Positions 50,711 through 63,800 of a stretch of 64,000 nt of DNA are shown here, piece by piece. Below the pieces are notes generated by a model. The model had not been told where the DNA came from and searched no databases. It saw nothing but the letters and a program-made list of their open reading frames with translations. This DNA comes from Ophiostoma sp. CBS 140.51 (taxonomy: Eukaryota; Ascomycota; Sordariomycetes; Ophiostomatales; Ophiostomataceae). The stretch covers positions 496,001 to 560,000 of the forward strand of contig JANSLP010000001.1 in assembly GCA_029298735.1 (NCBI GenBank). Direction: 5' to 3'. Within the stretch, counting starts at the first letter, position 1. Every line of letters starts with the position of its first letter. Position numbers and translations under genes: made by a program.

Positions 50711-53297
50711 TGGCCTGGGCCAGAACCCAGTCCCCAGAGCACATGGCAAGTGACGCGACTGTGTAAAAATAAAAATAAAAAAAGCGAAAAAGGGGAAAGA
50801 AAAAGACAGGGGCGTAAAACGGAGAGGACGGCCGGACGCGGGCCTTGGCTTCAGCTTCTCCATATCCCATATCAGTTCTTGTCATCTCCCGGGCGGTCCC
50901 AGCCTGACCAGGCCTCGCTAGACTTATCGCGAGTCGTGCTGTCGGCTAGATATGGCGTTCGTTTGCCTTGGCACAAAGGAGCCGTTCTTGTTGACTCAAG
51001 TAGGTACAACAACAAACCTCAAAAAACTAGAGGCCAATGATGGACTCGGGCTCAGAAACCGACACTCGACGTGAGACACAGGTGAAGTCTGCAAAAAAGG
51101 CAGATTTGTCTGTCAGACTGGCAACTGTGAGTAGAGCGGGATGGTGGGTATCCGCGCCACGAGAACAATGGTATGCTTGTAAAAGAAGGCGAAACGAAGG
51201 AATGCCCTGGACTGAGTGAAGGCAGGATAGACAGAGTGCTGATGCGGCAGAGAGAGACCCTGTCAACAATGCTTGTTCCCAGCCGGTCTGTGCTGATTGC
51301 AGCCGGGGCTTTCGTTCCTTCGTCTTGTCTTTTTGCTTCCTGTACCGAGCCCCCCTTTTTTTTCTGTGTTGTTGGGTGGCCTTCCACGTCGGCCAAGGCC
51401 TGATTGATGTCCAAACGACAGGTTCTCGGGATACAACGCTGGAGGGCTGTGGGCTGTCACTTGGGATGGGGGACGCAGGATGCGCTTCATTTTGAATGCC
51501 ACCCTCTCTTTGCACCTCTTTTGCTCTTTGCGCGCGGTTCGTGGTATTCAGCTTTGATCGCACTTTCTCTTGGGCCCTCTCTTTGTGGCTTCTTCTTTTC
51601 GCTTCGAACAGCTCCTCTTCCCTTTTCTTTGGCCTGGGCAAAAGTTGCAGCGTTGCAGTGAAGCGGATCGGGAGGCGCTTTGTGAAAGAAAGTGAGGTGT
51701 GTGTGAGTGGGTTGAGCTTCAGCGCAATTTCATTTGGGTCGTGCAAGCAAACACGCAAAAGGAAAGCGACAACAAGAAAGCAGTGAAGTAAAGAGAGGTC
51801 AAAACGGAACGGACTTTACCTCTCTCTCCACTAACCGCTACCCACTCCCGAGGAACTGTCAGTAGTGGAGCACGCACTGCCACCGTTCCGTACGGGAGGA
51901 CGTATCGAAAAGAGGCGAGTGACGCGAGAGCACCCAGTGCAAACATATCCATGGAAACCGATGTAAATCATAATACAGTCGCATAATGGCATGAGATGCA
52001 GGGCGGGACGAGAAGTAGAGCTGAATTGTGCTGAGAAAGGGGTGAGGGGAAAAGAGGGGGAAGAGGAAAACATTCCGCCTTTTCCCACCGGTCAACATTG
52101 CCGACCTCGATTCCGTTTCATGCAATGGCTACGGATTTACAGGAAGGAGCGATGAAGCTCGCGGGAGGGTGCAACGGAGTCAGAAAGCGAGAAGGAAAGA
52201 GCGAACCACAAAATAGAGCAAAATGAGCAAGAGTGACAACGAATTACACGCATCTTTGTGCCAGCTAAGAATCACAGAAAAAGACGCGGACGCGCTGTCT
52301 AGTGTGTAAATGAGTGGCGTTTTGTTTTCTTCTTTTTCTTCATGCATCGCAAACGACGTATCCTTATTCTCGCCTATCGTGAACGCGTCGTTGGCCGCGT
52401 CTTCTCAATCGCAAGCAGAAGAGAAAATTACCGCGCAAAAAGGTGTTCAGCGTCGCGCCCGAATGTTCCTTCTTTTTTTGTGATTGAGTAAAACAACGTA
52501 TCTTGCTCTGCTCGGAAGGAGCTACCAGGACGCCAACGAAGCAGGCACGATGTGCTCCTCCTGCAGGCTGTAATTGCACTTTTCCATACGAATGGAGGCT
52601 CGAACAGCAACGGAAAGACATTGTCCCATCACTCTTTCCCTTGTCACCCGATCAAAAACCCAAAAGCCCAAAATACACATTTCTGTGTTCACGAACACAA
52701 CCTACCCCGGTCGTTCTGTCCGAGCCGGGCGCCAGGACACATTACAGCGTTACACTGCTAACGAACAGCAAAGAAAGCTCAGCTGAGGGGAACTGCTCCG
52801 CAATGTTCAGCGGAATTTACCGCCATAGAGTCTGAGACTGACAAGACAGGAACACGGCAGGAGCATCACAGCAGTGCACAAGGTGACACGGCAGGTACCA
52901 AAGATAGCTCCGTTTTGACGACAGGAAGGCGCGAGGGAATCATGGTCGACCCCAGTACCTGGAAAGCAGCACTCTGTGAAATTTCGCGGAACGGTTTCCT
53001 GCAGCATCGTCCTTTCCAAATAGGGTAATAAGATGATGGCCCAATTAGACGTGTTCTGCCTCTAGGCTTGTACTTTTCTCAGTGAACGAGGCCATTTCCT
53101 GCTGCAGGGCAGGCACAAAGAACGATTTTAATAGATCTCCTTCAGAATACTTGTATCTTCAAGACGAGATTCCGATTGCTGAAAAGGTTACAGCACTTGG
53201 GATTCAGTCGAACCTCTTTCCGGCTGCCCGCTTCTCTGTTCTTTCCTTCTTTCTTAATCCCGCATTCAGACAGTTTTCTTTTCTTCCGTTTGCTGCA

Positions 53298-53582
53298 ATG
53301 GCATCATCGCGCCGGAAGCGCCATCGCGGTGACTTTTTTGGGCGTCTCCGGAAATTTCTTATCCTATTCCACGCACTTTTTCTAGTTTTATCGCTCCCTT
53401 CTGCCTTATTTGCGCGGCATATTCGACCCCATGAGCTGGCCAAGGCAAGCCCTTGCCCTAAAGCATGCCGCCAGTACCGGCGCCCCTTGACGATTTTCAT
53501 GTCTTCTTTTGACTACAAAATTTCATCGCGCCTCTTTCTCTTAGCTGTTCAGGAGAAAGGAGAAAAGGAAGAGAGGTCATAA
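53298..53582 (+). CDS. Candidate small protein with an N-terminal hydrophobic helix (low confidence)
   Basis: A 94-residue ORF opens with ATG in the context GCTGCAATGG, just after a CT-rich tract (about 53225-53295) like the leaders of the real genes in this window. The N-terminus is basic (MASSRRKRHRG), then a hydrophobic stretch FLILFHALFLVLSLPSALF at about residues 23-41, which would act as a signal anchor. The C-terminal half has three Cys and charged residues. There is no known domain, no neighbour and no homology evidence. It could easily be a chance frame in the desert. Confidence 0.2.
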   Translation: MASSRRKRHRGDFFGRLRKFLILFHALFLVLSLPSALFARHIRPHELAKASPCPKACRQYRRPLTIFMSSFDYKISSRLFLLAVQEKGEKEERS

Positions 53583-55756
53583 AATGAAGGAAATGCAGAC
53601 AATAGGAGACACAAGACGAGACGAAACAAGACGCCCTGGAGAGCTAAAAAGACGCACTGCTGCCGGTAGTGAACTCTGGGAAGTAAATTCGGAAAACAGG
53701 GTTACTGGAAGACGTCTTCCCTCGTCTTTGCCTCAACTTATCATACGGTCTCAGTCTGTCGTGGCAAACCTTGTGGCTTCTGATTGGCTCACAATGCATT
53801 TTTCGTGTTTTCGTTTTGGTGATTTCTTTTTCTGTCTTTTTACTTTTTGTTTCTGTCTGTGTACAGCGCGTTAGGAGCACGCCCATCGCTGGGCCTGTTA
53901 ATTTTTGGCCCTTATTTGCTTTTTCGACAGTGCCGGTGCTCACTACCAATGTGCCGGAGGATGACGAAGTAGACGTTGTCTTTGAACTGAAAAGGAGAGG
54001 GGAGAAAAGGAAACAGCAAGCTATGTTAGGTTAGGGCATGGGATAGGGGAGGTAAGAGGAATTATTTCTATGGGTAGAAGAGAAGTCAAGAGAATGATGC
54101 TAGAGATATTCTCGTGAGCGGCTCACAAACTTCGCCGGCGCCATAGTTTTGGCTTGGTGGCGCTCCTATCACCTACAATTTGCCCCTATGCTGCCATTTT
54201 TTTTTATCAGGCTCGAGTTACGAGCATATCTAAAACCAATATCCGATCGTATCGTCATATTTGTGTCCCGCGTATCTGAGAAAAGACTTGTTGCCCATCG
54301 TATTCTGTTTTTGCCTCATCATTTTCTTTGTTTTGTGCTGATAACATAACCCATATGTGTACTTAGTATCTTTTAAGAAAAAAATTATAATAAAATAAAA
54401 AAACCATGAAGACAAATAAAAAAGTACAATAAAATAATGAAATGTTTTAACGAAACAAACGAATCAACTAAATATGCTTGACACTCGTATCTCCAACAAA
54501 TGGTGCAACAACACTCATGTGCCTACACGGCCCCTTCGTAGTTTGTGACTGTTGGACTCAAGTATCTACAGTTTTCTTTCTTTGCTTTTGTGTTAGACTG
54601 CGACTGGCTCTCCAGTGGCATTTCTTCGTATTAGATGAGCCACCAGCCCGGCCGAATACTGTGTAGAGGTTGCAACCATTATACTCGCATCATGCATTGT
54701 ACCTGACGGCTTCAAGCCACACGCGCAACAGACAACAGCCACTAAACCAACACCGAATCAGCCACCACGGTCCAAGGGGTTGGGTAGTGGGCGTTACAAA
54801 CGCTACAGACACTACAAACACCACAAAAAGCACTAGGAACACGCTCTCTAATGCTGAATAGGGGAAGGGGACGAGGGGACTTTTTCGCCCGAAACAGTTT
54901 CGCTGGAAACCAAACAGCACAAAAGCAGTAAAAATGAGGCAGAAAGAAGAAAGGTCGAGAGAAAAAAAGATCCCCAAGGCTTAGTTAGCCCTTGGGGCTC
55001 TGTGGCTTTTTGTTTGTTCTTCGGAGCGAAAATCGTCACCCCGGTACCCTCCAACTCCATCTCCGTTCTTTTTCTCCCTCAGCCGGAGGATTTCATCTTA
55101 CCTCCACAGACGTAATCGACTCGACGTTCATTCGCACGAGAATACGACAGAGCTAGGAGCTCAATGTGTATGGAGTACTTTGTAAGTGAGAGATATTCAA
55201 TGGGGACCTGGGGTCACCCCACGCTAGCTGAGGCATCGGAAAGATTTTTCTCTCTTTTTTTTTCTTTTCTTTTCTCAATACAAATTCAAACGTTCGCTTG
55301 CAAGAACGAAAGGCCTAGGCCCTACGGTGTAGACATTGGTGACAAGGATGAGGCAGCGAAAGCGGCATCGAGAAAGGTGAAGCCGATATGGCATCAAATG
55401 TACATATGTCATCAGGACAGCAAAAAGCTCTCACAAAATCCTCCACATCCCCTTTGCTGGACGTATCCTTGCCTGTCCTTGCCGGCCACTTGATCTTTTG
55501 AGTGCTTTCTCCAGCTCTTCCCGGCGGCGTTGCTGCTTCCGGCCTAGTCATAGACCTGGCCAGAACCTGATGCCTTCTGTTCTTGATACTAGCCTTTCCT
55601 ATTTTTCGCTTCCGTCCTCCATCTTCCTCTTCTTCCGCCTTCCCCTCCACCTACTGTGCAATCCTTCTGCTGATTTGATTTTCTTTGCCTTATTATCCTA
55701 TCGGCCGCCCTTGCTTCCGGCCGGAGCAAGGCCCAATGCAGGATGGCTATGCGGAG

Positions 55757-55757
<1 letters not shown>

Positions 55758-55792
<35 letters not shown>
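55758..55792. repeat. GA microsatellite
   Basis: A run of alternating GA (about 13 dinucleotides) preceded by AAAGAAA. A simple-sequence repeat with no coding role. Confidence 0.8.
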
Positions 55793-55794
<2 letters not shown>

Positions 55795-57158
55795 GCTCGA
55801 CGTGACCAAAACACTCAAAGGGCGCCCTCTGTCAGGCCTGAACGGGCCGGAGGAGAGACTGGCCCGCCCATTTGCATTCACAGTCTGTGTCTTCTTTTCG
55901 TCGTGCTTCTTTTGCCTCACACAACCCTGCAGGGCAGGGGTACAACGTGTTCGAGGCGTTAGTTGTGCAAATCATCTCCATATTTTTTTTCTTTTCTTCT
56001 TCTTTTTGCTTCCTGGTCTTCTCGTCGCTCTTTAGCGAGCCTTGCCCTCTTTTGTCACTGCCGATTCTAGGGAGAGGACAGAACGAGAACGGAATTGAAG
56101 CGAGGACAAGGATCAAGGCGAATTCCGCCGATCAGCATGATAGGGGAACTGAACAGAACAATAATTGCAAATCATTTTTTCTGTTCAATTCTCTTTCGCG
56201 ATTGCGACGTACATCGGTCACGATGTCCTTCACCGCGGCGCTCAGCCTCTTTTTCGCATGTGCTTTGTTCTCAACAAAACTGCCGTGTAAAACATCGTCT
56301 TTCCACTCGTGCATCAAACGTCAAACATCGCGACAACAGATATCACATCTTGAGGAAGAATCTGGTAAGGCGGGAGGCCGCCAGCCTGCTCTGCGGAGTT
56401 CAGTATGTATGTAGGAGCACGAAGTGGCTCTTCTTTTCATGCATGTCAACGGAGCATGGTGGTATTTCGACGCTGTTTGGCCCTCTGCTTCTCCCACCTT
56501 TCCACCTTTCAAGGGTCCCACAAAACGGTGCCGGTATCCTCGCTGCTGCATGAAAAAGAAGAAAGAGAAGTGTTCCAAAACAGTAGCGCTGTTGCAGATG
56601 GTGTCTTTTCTCGGACATAGGTGGGGAGTGGTCTCAGAAGGGCACTCGTAAGGAATACGACGTGTTGTAATTCCTGTGCAAGTATCTTACAGTTTACACC
56701 GTAGTGGAGAGAAAGGAGGGCCGGGGATATCAAATGGGTTTACGAGTTGACATCGCAGAGTCGTAGTTCTTACTGTCACTCCAGGGTATCTCTTGGCAAC
56801 GTTTATTTTTGCAGCGCTCCATTACGTCGTATGGTCGTACTTTTGTCGCAACAACGGTCTCAACGAGCACCGACGCATGACCTCGAAAAATAGTCGAGAA
56901 AAGAACGAGAGTGGCGGGTGGAACATTTGCGAACCGGCAGGCACGGCAAGAAGGAGACAGCAGGGCAACACCGACGACAGCGATAACGAAGACGACGGGC
57001 GAGAAAAGGTAGAAGGTACGGTGAAAGTTGTTCCTGCCCGGTTGAGGCTTACATAGAGGCAAACCAAAGTCCCTTTTCTTACCTAAATGAGTGGGCGTCT
57101 GGGCCGTAAGTTACGCGGAATAAGAAAGAAAGAAAGAAACGGAAAGAGCGCCCGGCCA

Positions 57159-57182
57159 GACTCCGTACTTGACTCCGTACTT
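57159..57182. repeat. 12-bp tandem duplication with TACTCCGTA-like words
   Basis: GACTCCGTACTT is present twice head-to-tail (57159-57170 and 57171-57182) and is followed by GTACGG. The reverse-complement-like GAGTACGGAGTA lies at 57350-57361. Confidence 0.7.
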
Positions 57183-58878
57183 GTACGGCAATGTCTTTCA
57201 CATGAAACCCAAGCGTATTCTACTAAGAAGCAAACAACGATGCTTTGAAGTATGTGTACTTTTGCAGAGAAAATCACGAGATGAAGAGATCGACGGTATC
57301 TCTTCCGTATATCGCCTTTTCTTTCTTTCCTTTCTTCTTTTTCTTTTCTGAGTACGGAGTATCCTTTCATCAGCGAGCCAGCCGGCGGCTGCAGGAGTGC
57401 ACATCGCCCCCTATTTTGGGCGTGCAAGTCGTAGGAAGCCAACAGAAAAAAAGAAAAAGAAGGGTCGTCCAACCTGCCTCCTTGCTTCCTGCACGTTTTA
57501 CGAGTGCTCAACGAGATGAAGCCAAAGCAACAGCGCAGCAGCCCTGCATGGGGGGAAGTGACAACTGCAGTCCCCACTTTTTTCTTTGCCTGCCATCTCA
57601 TTTGCCCTTTCACAGTCGTATCCCACAGCAAAGAGATACTGCACGGCCACGCAACAGACATCGTGTCGAAATTCCGTCCTATTATGTCACACCAGGCGGT
57701 CAAATTCCGTATGGTCTTCATTTCATAATCTTTGAAGCCTGCATCTTTCCGCTTGACGCCGGGGCTGTGTGCTCAGGCTGCTTGCTGCACACCACGAAAG
57801 GCAGGCACGGAACGGAGGAAGGAACGGGCATCAGTGGGAGAGGGCAGGAAAAGTAAAAGCCTCCCGAAGGTGGAAGGAGCGGCGGCAAATCTATTTCGCT
57901 TCTCTTGCCCATTTGCGCCTTGTCTTGCGAGCATCTGGCGTTCTTTATTTTGCAGTTCTCTTCTTCATATGTCGTATGTCCGTGCAGGTAAAAAAAGTAC
58001 AACGTAATACAGTGAAGAGAGCCTGCCTGACAGCAAGTCGTCGAATGATGGGCTAGGGTAATTTTCAAAAATGCAAATAGGACCACAGGTACTGTAACGC
58101 ACAGGGGTGGGAAGAGGCAACAACAGGCAGGCTGGGCCAGGCCGAGTGACAGGTCCACTGGCACCCTATGAGAAAGCGGGGAAGCGTGTGATTGGCCTGG
58201 GCCTGCTGGGCGGCAAGAAACAGCGGACGGGCCCTGGGCCTGGGCCCCAAGCTGTCCAGGATACAGCGCGGTCGTATGTGGACAAGACGTGCATGGGGGA
58301 AGTCACCAAAAAAAGGCGCGCAGTGGGTCGGCCTCGCTTATTGAGCCTCCTCATTGGCCGGACCAGACTTTGTCTCTTTGTCTCTTTTTGCTTTCTCTCT
58401 TTCCCCTTTTCGACGTCCTGTCACTCAGACGCTACTTCCTCAACTTGCAGGGCTCGCACGCTCTTTCCTCCCATGCTCTCAGATTGTTCTCTGCCCACTG
58501 TCTACTTACCCTTTTCAGCACTCTTTGCTCGCAATTTGGAAAGAGCACCCCTGCTCTTCTCCCCAAAGTTTCCTGTTCCTCCCCCATCCCTCGCGTTGCC
58601 TTTTCCTCTTTGCGCTCGTCGACACAGACGTTCTTTCTAGGTCTGGATCGCCTGGCGCTCCTTCTCTCTTCCTTTGCTGGGCAAACTGCAGGAAGGAGCA
58701 AGCCAGCTGCTGGTCTTTGCTGCAAGCTCCTGCCCTGTCAGCGATTACAGATGATGCCGACCCCCTCTTTCCTACTTCGTAGAGGCCATTTCTTGTTTTT
58801 GTCGAATTTTGAATTTCGCGGTCCCCTATGTTCACAAATTCACATATTCATCCCGTCTTCCAGCTCTGAGATATCCCT

Positions 58879-58904
58879 CCCCTATATTACGTCTGATATA
58901 GGGG
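58879..58904. repeat. Inverted repeat, 9-bp arms
   Basis: Arms CCCCTATAT (58879-58887) and ATATAGGGG (58896-58904) are separated by an 8-base loop TACGTCTG. It lies in the gene desert. Confidence 0.7.
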
Positions 58905-60313
58905 GCGTGTTATCCCAACAAGCCCTATTCCTTCCAGTTCCCAGCTCGCAGCTGCCCCCCATTCCGCGCCGCACTCTTGTTTCTCTTCCCACCCTTGTTT
59001 TCGCATTTCTTGGTTGTGCTTGTGTCATTTGGGACTACCAATGGACAGTAGGCGCCTCCCCAGCGGTCTGGGCCGCCTTTAAATTTAAAATTGGGTCCCA
59101 GAGAGCGGCCATTTAATTTGGGCAAGAACGTCGTCGTATGTAACTGCCGTACATTGATCTTGTTGATATTGTTGACGGTGGGTTGAAACGGAGCCTTTTT
59201 TGTGCATCGCCGTTTTTAACACGACGACAACTTGCGAGTTTGCAGCCCAATCCCAATTAGTGATGATAGCACAACTACTGAGTATGTGTACACAAATGTG
59301 TACACAACTGCACAACACAGCGTACAACGCAGAACACTCGTCACGATGCCAAGAGCCTCTCAGCTGGCACATGTGCCCACGAATGCAAAAGACCATGCCA
59401 AATCGAACCTTTCCCATGTCTGCCCCCCTTTCATCAAATGTACGACGGACGACTTCTTACTGCTAGGAGGGGAGACAAGAAAAAGTAAGACATGACCCAG
59501 GGCTTTCGGTGTTTGACTCCCCAACTGTTTGGAGCTAAAAAAGACAGGTCGCCGAACACCAGGAAAGGGCCCTATGAGTAGCTTGCCGAAGTTATGTCTC
59601 ACCAAGACACACAGTCGGGTTTTGAAGACTTGTCAACAAGGTCAAAGAAGGATTATCGATCAACGGGCACTACTCGACCGGACTCGAATCGGTTGGCAAT
59701 CATCCTTTGCATTGGTAACGATCTTGGAGCTTTTCGTGACCGACCGACTTTTAGGGATAAATTGATTAACTGATGGACCTTGGGCCTCGAACAGTGCATC
59801 AGTCAGGCAAAGGAGCCATGTGGCTCAGCTATTTTGATATGGAGATGTAGAAAGTAGCCAACGAGAGTTCATAGCAAGCTCGTAGCTTATTGACAGCTTG
59901 AACGTAAATTGAGTGGATTGGGTGGATGTGGTGGACGAATACGGAGTACCACCCAAAGATTGAACAAAGAGGGCATTGAAAGCACAAAGTAAGACCCAAC
60001 GTTATCCCTTCGCCTTGCCCGTGATGTACTGCCAACGGGCACTCGCTGAAAAGAAAGGAGACATCAAAAGGCAAAGAGCAAAAAAAAAAAAGGAGAAAAA
60101 GAAACATAGAAAATAAAAAACCAAGACGTAAATGACGAATTACAATAGCCATTGGATCGGTGCTGCTAGTTTCTCCTGGTGTCTACCGATCTCCCCTCTC
60201 TTTCTCCCCTCTTCTATCCTCTTTTCTCAGTGGCGGCCCGTTGAAGTGAACCAGACTGACGGGATTTTGGCCACTCACTGTGTTCTAACTAACTTGTCAA
60301 CTGGCCAGCTGCT

Positions 60314-60345
60314 CAACTGCACAACTGCTCAACTGCCCAACTGCC
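60314..60345. repeat. Tandem 8-bp CAACTGCN repeat
   Basis: Four 8-base units: CAACTGCA, CAACTGCT, CAACTGCC and CAACTGCC, in non-coding DNA. Related CAACTG words flank it. Confidence 0.7.
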
Positions 60346-60826
60346 CAACGGCTTCCTCCGTTGACATTTACAAGTGTTCGCTAGGTTATTATTTTCCTCA
60401 ACCTCCTCATTTTTGCCTCGAAATGGCTATGACCGTTGACTTTTTCTACTCTTGGCGACGTTTTGGAGTGAAGTGCGTCTTCCAATCGATGATTTTCACG
60501 ACGTAAACATTTATCCAAACTTATCCAAACTGGTCAGTTTGCCAAGATGTACGATCAACGATATCGCGATAACTCGATAAAGTTGATAACATGATAAACG
60601 GCGATCTTTGCCTTTTCTCGATTCTCTACGCGAGTCTGCAGGCACTATGCCTCAATTCGTCGTTCAATGTTAAAGAGCCAAGAAAAAGCCCCCAGCATGA
60701 CGAAGAGACAAAAAGAGACAGAAAGGGGAAAGTTGCTGAAGTAGCTGAAGTTAGAGTCTCGACCTTCAAGTACCAAGCGCTTTAAGATTTCAAGATGTGG
60801 AGAAAACAGGGGGACAAAAATAATGT

Positions 60827-60854
60827 GACGAATTGACGAATTGACGAATTGACG
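60827..60854. repeat. Tandem 8-bp GACGAATT repeat
   Basis: Three full GACGAATT units and a half unit lie head-to-tail. Confidence 0.8.
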
Positions 60855-63800
60855 GCCGATGGATGATCGTCAGGATGATCTCAAAGGACAGTACCGAAGA
60901 AAAGGACCCAAAAACAACAAACGAGGGTTGACACTTGTAGCAAGGACCAACAAGATCGACTGGATGCGGCAGGAGGCGTGGAGATCGTCCAGCCTCTTTT
61001 GGACGATTGTTTTCTGTTTGATAGATGGTCTTTTTCTCGTTAACCTCAGTCAGCCATGGACGGGAGTGTTCTGGCCCAGGGTCGGAAAGGAGGAGAACCG
61101 AGTGCTTGGGTCACGGCCAGAACACCAACGGCACCAGCCTTGCCCGATCAGAATACGAGGTCATGGTCAGAGAGAGGCGGTGCACATTGAATTGGGAGGT
61201 GTGGTCCCAATGGAGGGGGACACCAGTTAAACGGCGTGGATGACATGGATCAAAGAAGTCAAGAGCGATTCAAAGGGTGACCGAAAAGGGACCAAAGAGG
61301 GGGCCAAAGGAGCAAAAAAGAGTCCTATGGGAAACCATTGGAGAGGCTACGATGACATGTCATAGGGCGAGGTAGTGCAGTGAAGCTTTCAGCTGCTCCA
61401 GAATAAAGGGACATCAAAGAGAGAAATATCTAATCACGAGGCTGCTACCCTTTCGCTACGCAACAGCTAGCTCCTCTCTTTTCTTTCTTTCTGTCGTTAA
61501 TGTTCTCGCTACACGACTTGTTGGTTTTCAGAGATACAAAGGCTTCCCCAAAAGAAAATATACAAGTGTCTTGACTGAGGGGTCTAAAGCTTAGAAACCC
61601 ATTGGCCAATCGCATTTCGTCATGATATGACCTTTTGTGAACGCCCCTTTGCCCGTGACCTGCTTTCTTTTACCTGCCAACTGGCTGAGAGAGCTCCCCT
61701 CTCGCCCAATTCCACACCCACTTTGTACCACTTTGTACCCCTGTCAAAATATGTTTCCTTCTTTTGCAGCTGCCCACAGCTTCGGGTTTGCCGGGATTGG
61801 CTGTGATTTTTGGGGCCCTGTCGTTCGTTAGCTTCCACGCGGGAAAGTGGAAAATGGGAAAATGGACCCAACGTCGAAAGGTCCAGACCACCTCTCTCAA
61901 TCTTGAAAAGTAGACTGTTAATGGAAAGGAGAGCTCTCACTCAATTCTCTTTCACTGATCGCCTCTCTCCTCTTCTATCAGTGAGAGCACAACCACCCAG
62001 ATCAGCTTACGGCGATTTGGTGTGTATGTACTTATGCCAACCCACTGTGGCGGTACGCTTCTGTTTGTCCTTCAACTTGCCTTCCCACCGAAAGGCAAAA
62101 GCAAAGGCAAAACGGTTGCACGAGAGGCAAGGCAAAGCTTACAGGGCCAGAAAACTGGGCAGCAAGAACGCTTCGTTGCTTTTGGGGAGGGGGGCGTTTT
62201 AAGCGGCGATCACTTCGACCGTTTTATTTTATTCTTTTCATATTCTTATCCATTGGCTTTTACGGATGATATCAATTCTCCTTACTCCTCTCGTATCTTA
62301 CAAGGACGCTTCATATCTCTTCATATCTTGAGCGTATCCGTATCGTAACTATTTGTGACTTGTAAAAGGCCCATCTTTCGTACAAGCCACTCCCGTCGGA
62401 AGATACACTGGAGATCACCGACCCTCCCCCCTCTCCCTTTAGCCGCCCATCATGGAGGTTGTGTCCACTCAGCTTCTGGGAATCTGTCACTGCTGTGCCC
62501 TCTGTGTCTGCTTGTGTCGTTCCGGGGTGCTCGCTTTGCTGCTTATTTATATCCTAAATGTGCCATTGTCATTCTCGTGCGTTCTCGTTTAATTGAATGC
62601 AACACCACATCGTCAGTTTTCAGCGGGACAGGCATGCTCTCTCACCTCCCTTCTGTGATGGGTGTTGGGGTTGGTCTGTTGTTTCTTTTTCTTCACAGTA
62701 CGACTGTAGCATTGGCGCATCGCTTTTGGTCTTTTTCTGCCCCATTTCTGTGTGTCTCACCGTCTTGACAAAATGAAGTAACCATTTTCTAAGAACCACC
62801 GTTTCTAATTTGTGTTTGTTCCTTTTCTTCCTCAAAAGCTTCTAGACTCAAAATTCCGAGTGAGATGCTGTGTTGTCTTGTGCAGATTTCCGCACTTTTC
62901 GACCTTTGACAAACATGCATATGCAGGCCCTGCGCCATTTTGAACCAGTCCTCTTTGGTCAACAGCAAAGGACTACCTACCGTCCGTCAACTCTGTCGTT
63001 TGGACACGTTCCGCATCGCAGGGTTACAGTGCAGGAGACACACAGAAAGAAAGGCGCAAAAAGAAAAGAGGAAGATGAAAAGAACAAGCACAGCGACACA
63101 ACACACTACCTTTGGCCTAGCGGCTGCTGTCTGCTTGCTTCTTGGTTACCCGTTTTGATTTGTTTGGACTTTTCTTTCTCTTTTTGGGCGTGAAACCCAA
63201 AATCCTCGCGAGTGTGGCATATATTCCACACATGTTAAGAAAAACAGGAACAAGGGAGGCTCTGTTGTCTCATCGCTCAGCTCCGAGCCCACCATCCTGT
63301 TCATATCATTTTTTGAACATGATGAAAAAGTGTGCCTTTGAGTCTTACTGGAGCAGTTGTCCATTAGGCGTGATAAATGGCCCATCATAAAAAAAAGTGG
63401 TAGGCGGTGACGGAAACAAAGAAGCTAGCTCAGATACGCGACAAAGCAAAAATCTTTGTCGTTCTTCTTGATAACCCAAATAGGAAAACAGCTTCAACCG
63501 CTTGCAAAATTTAAAACCTCCTTCAGTTTTGCTGGAAGTGCAATGTGCATCCGTGCATAATGGACGATACTAATTTCAAATAAACAGAAAACCTGCCGGA
63601 CGCCACGAAAGTTTATTTTCAAGGAAATGAAAGCGAAGGATGCAGTGTGTGTCTGCTCTGAACGTTCAAAATCAGCCACCGTAAATAATGAATGGGGACT
63701 TACGTTGCAATGCTGGACCTTTTGGTCGTTAATAAAAAGCAAAAAGCACGTTTGATATACAGTTGTAGTGCACAATGGACAGTTAACCGCTTGACCTTGA

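Noticed and set aside
51027..51758. 243-codon minus frame in the desert
   Set aside because: Mixed basic/Ser-rich translation without domain or intron support; likely chance.
54022..54040. TTAGGTTAGGG-like sequence
   Set aside because: Only one and a half units; not a telomeric array.
58289..59116. 275-codon plus frame in the desert
   Set aside because: CT-rich DNA keeps this frame open. It has no domain, no sensible composition and no conserved motif.
59675..59705. TTCGAGT loop resembling a tRNA T-arm on the minus strand
   Set aside because: The stem lacks the invariant closing pair and no matching acceptor stem or D/anticodon arms are found within 75 bases.
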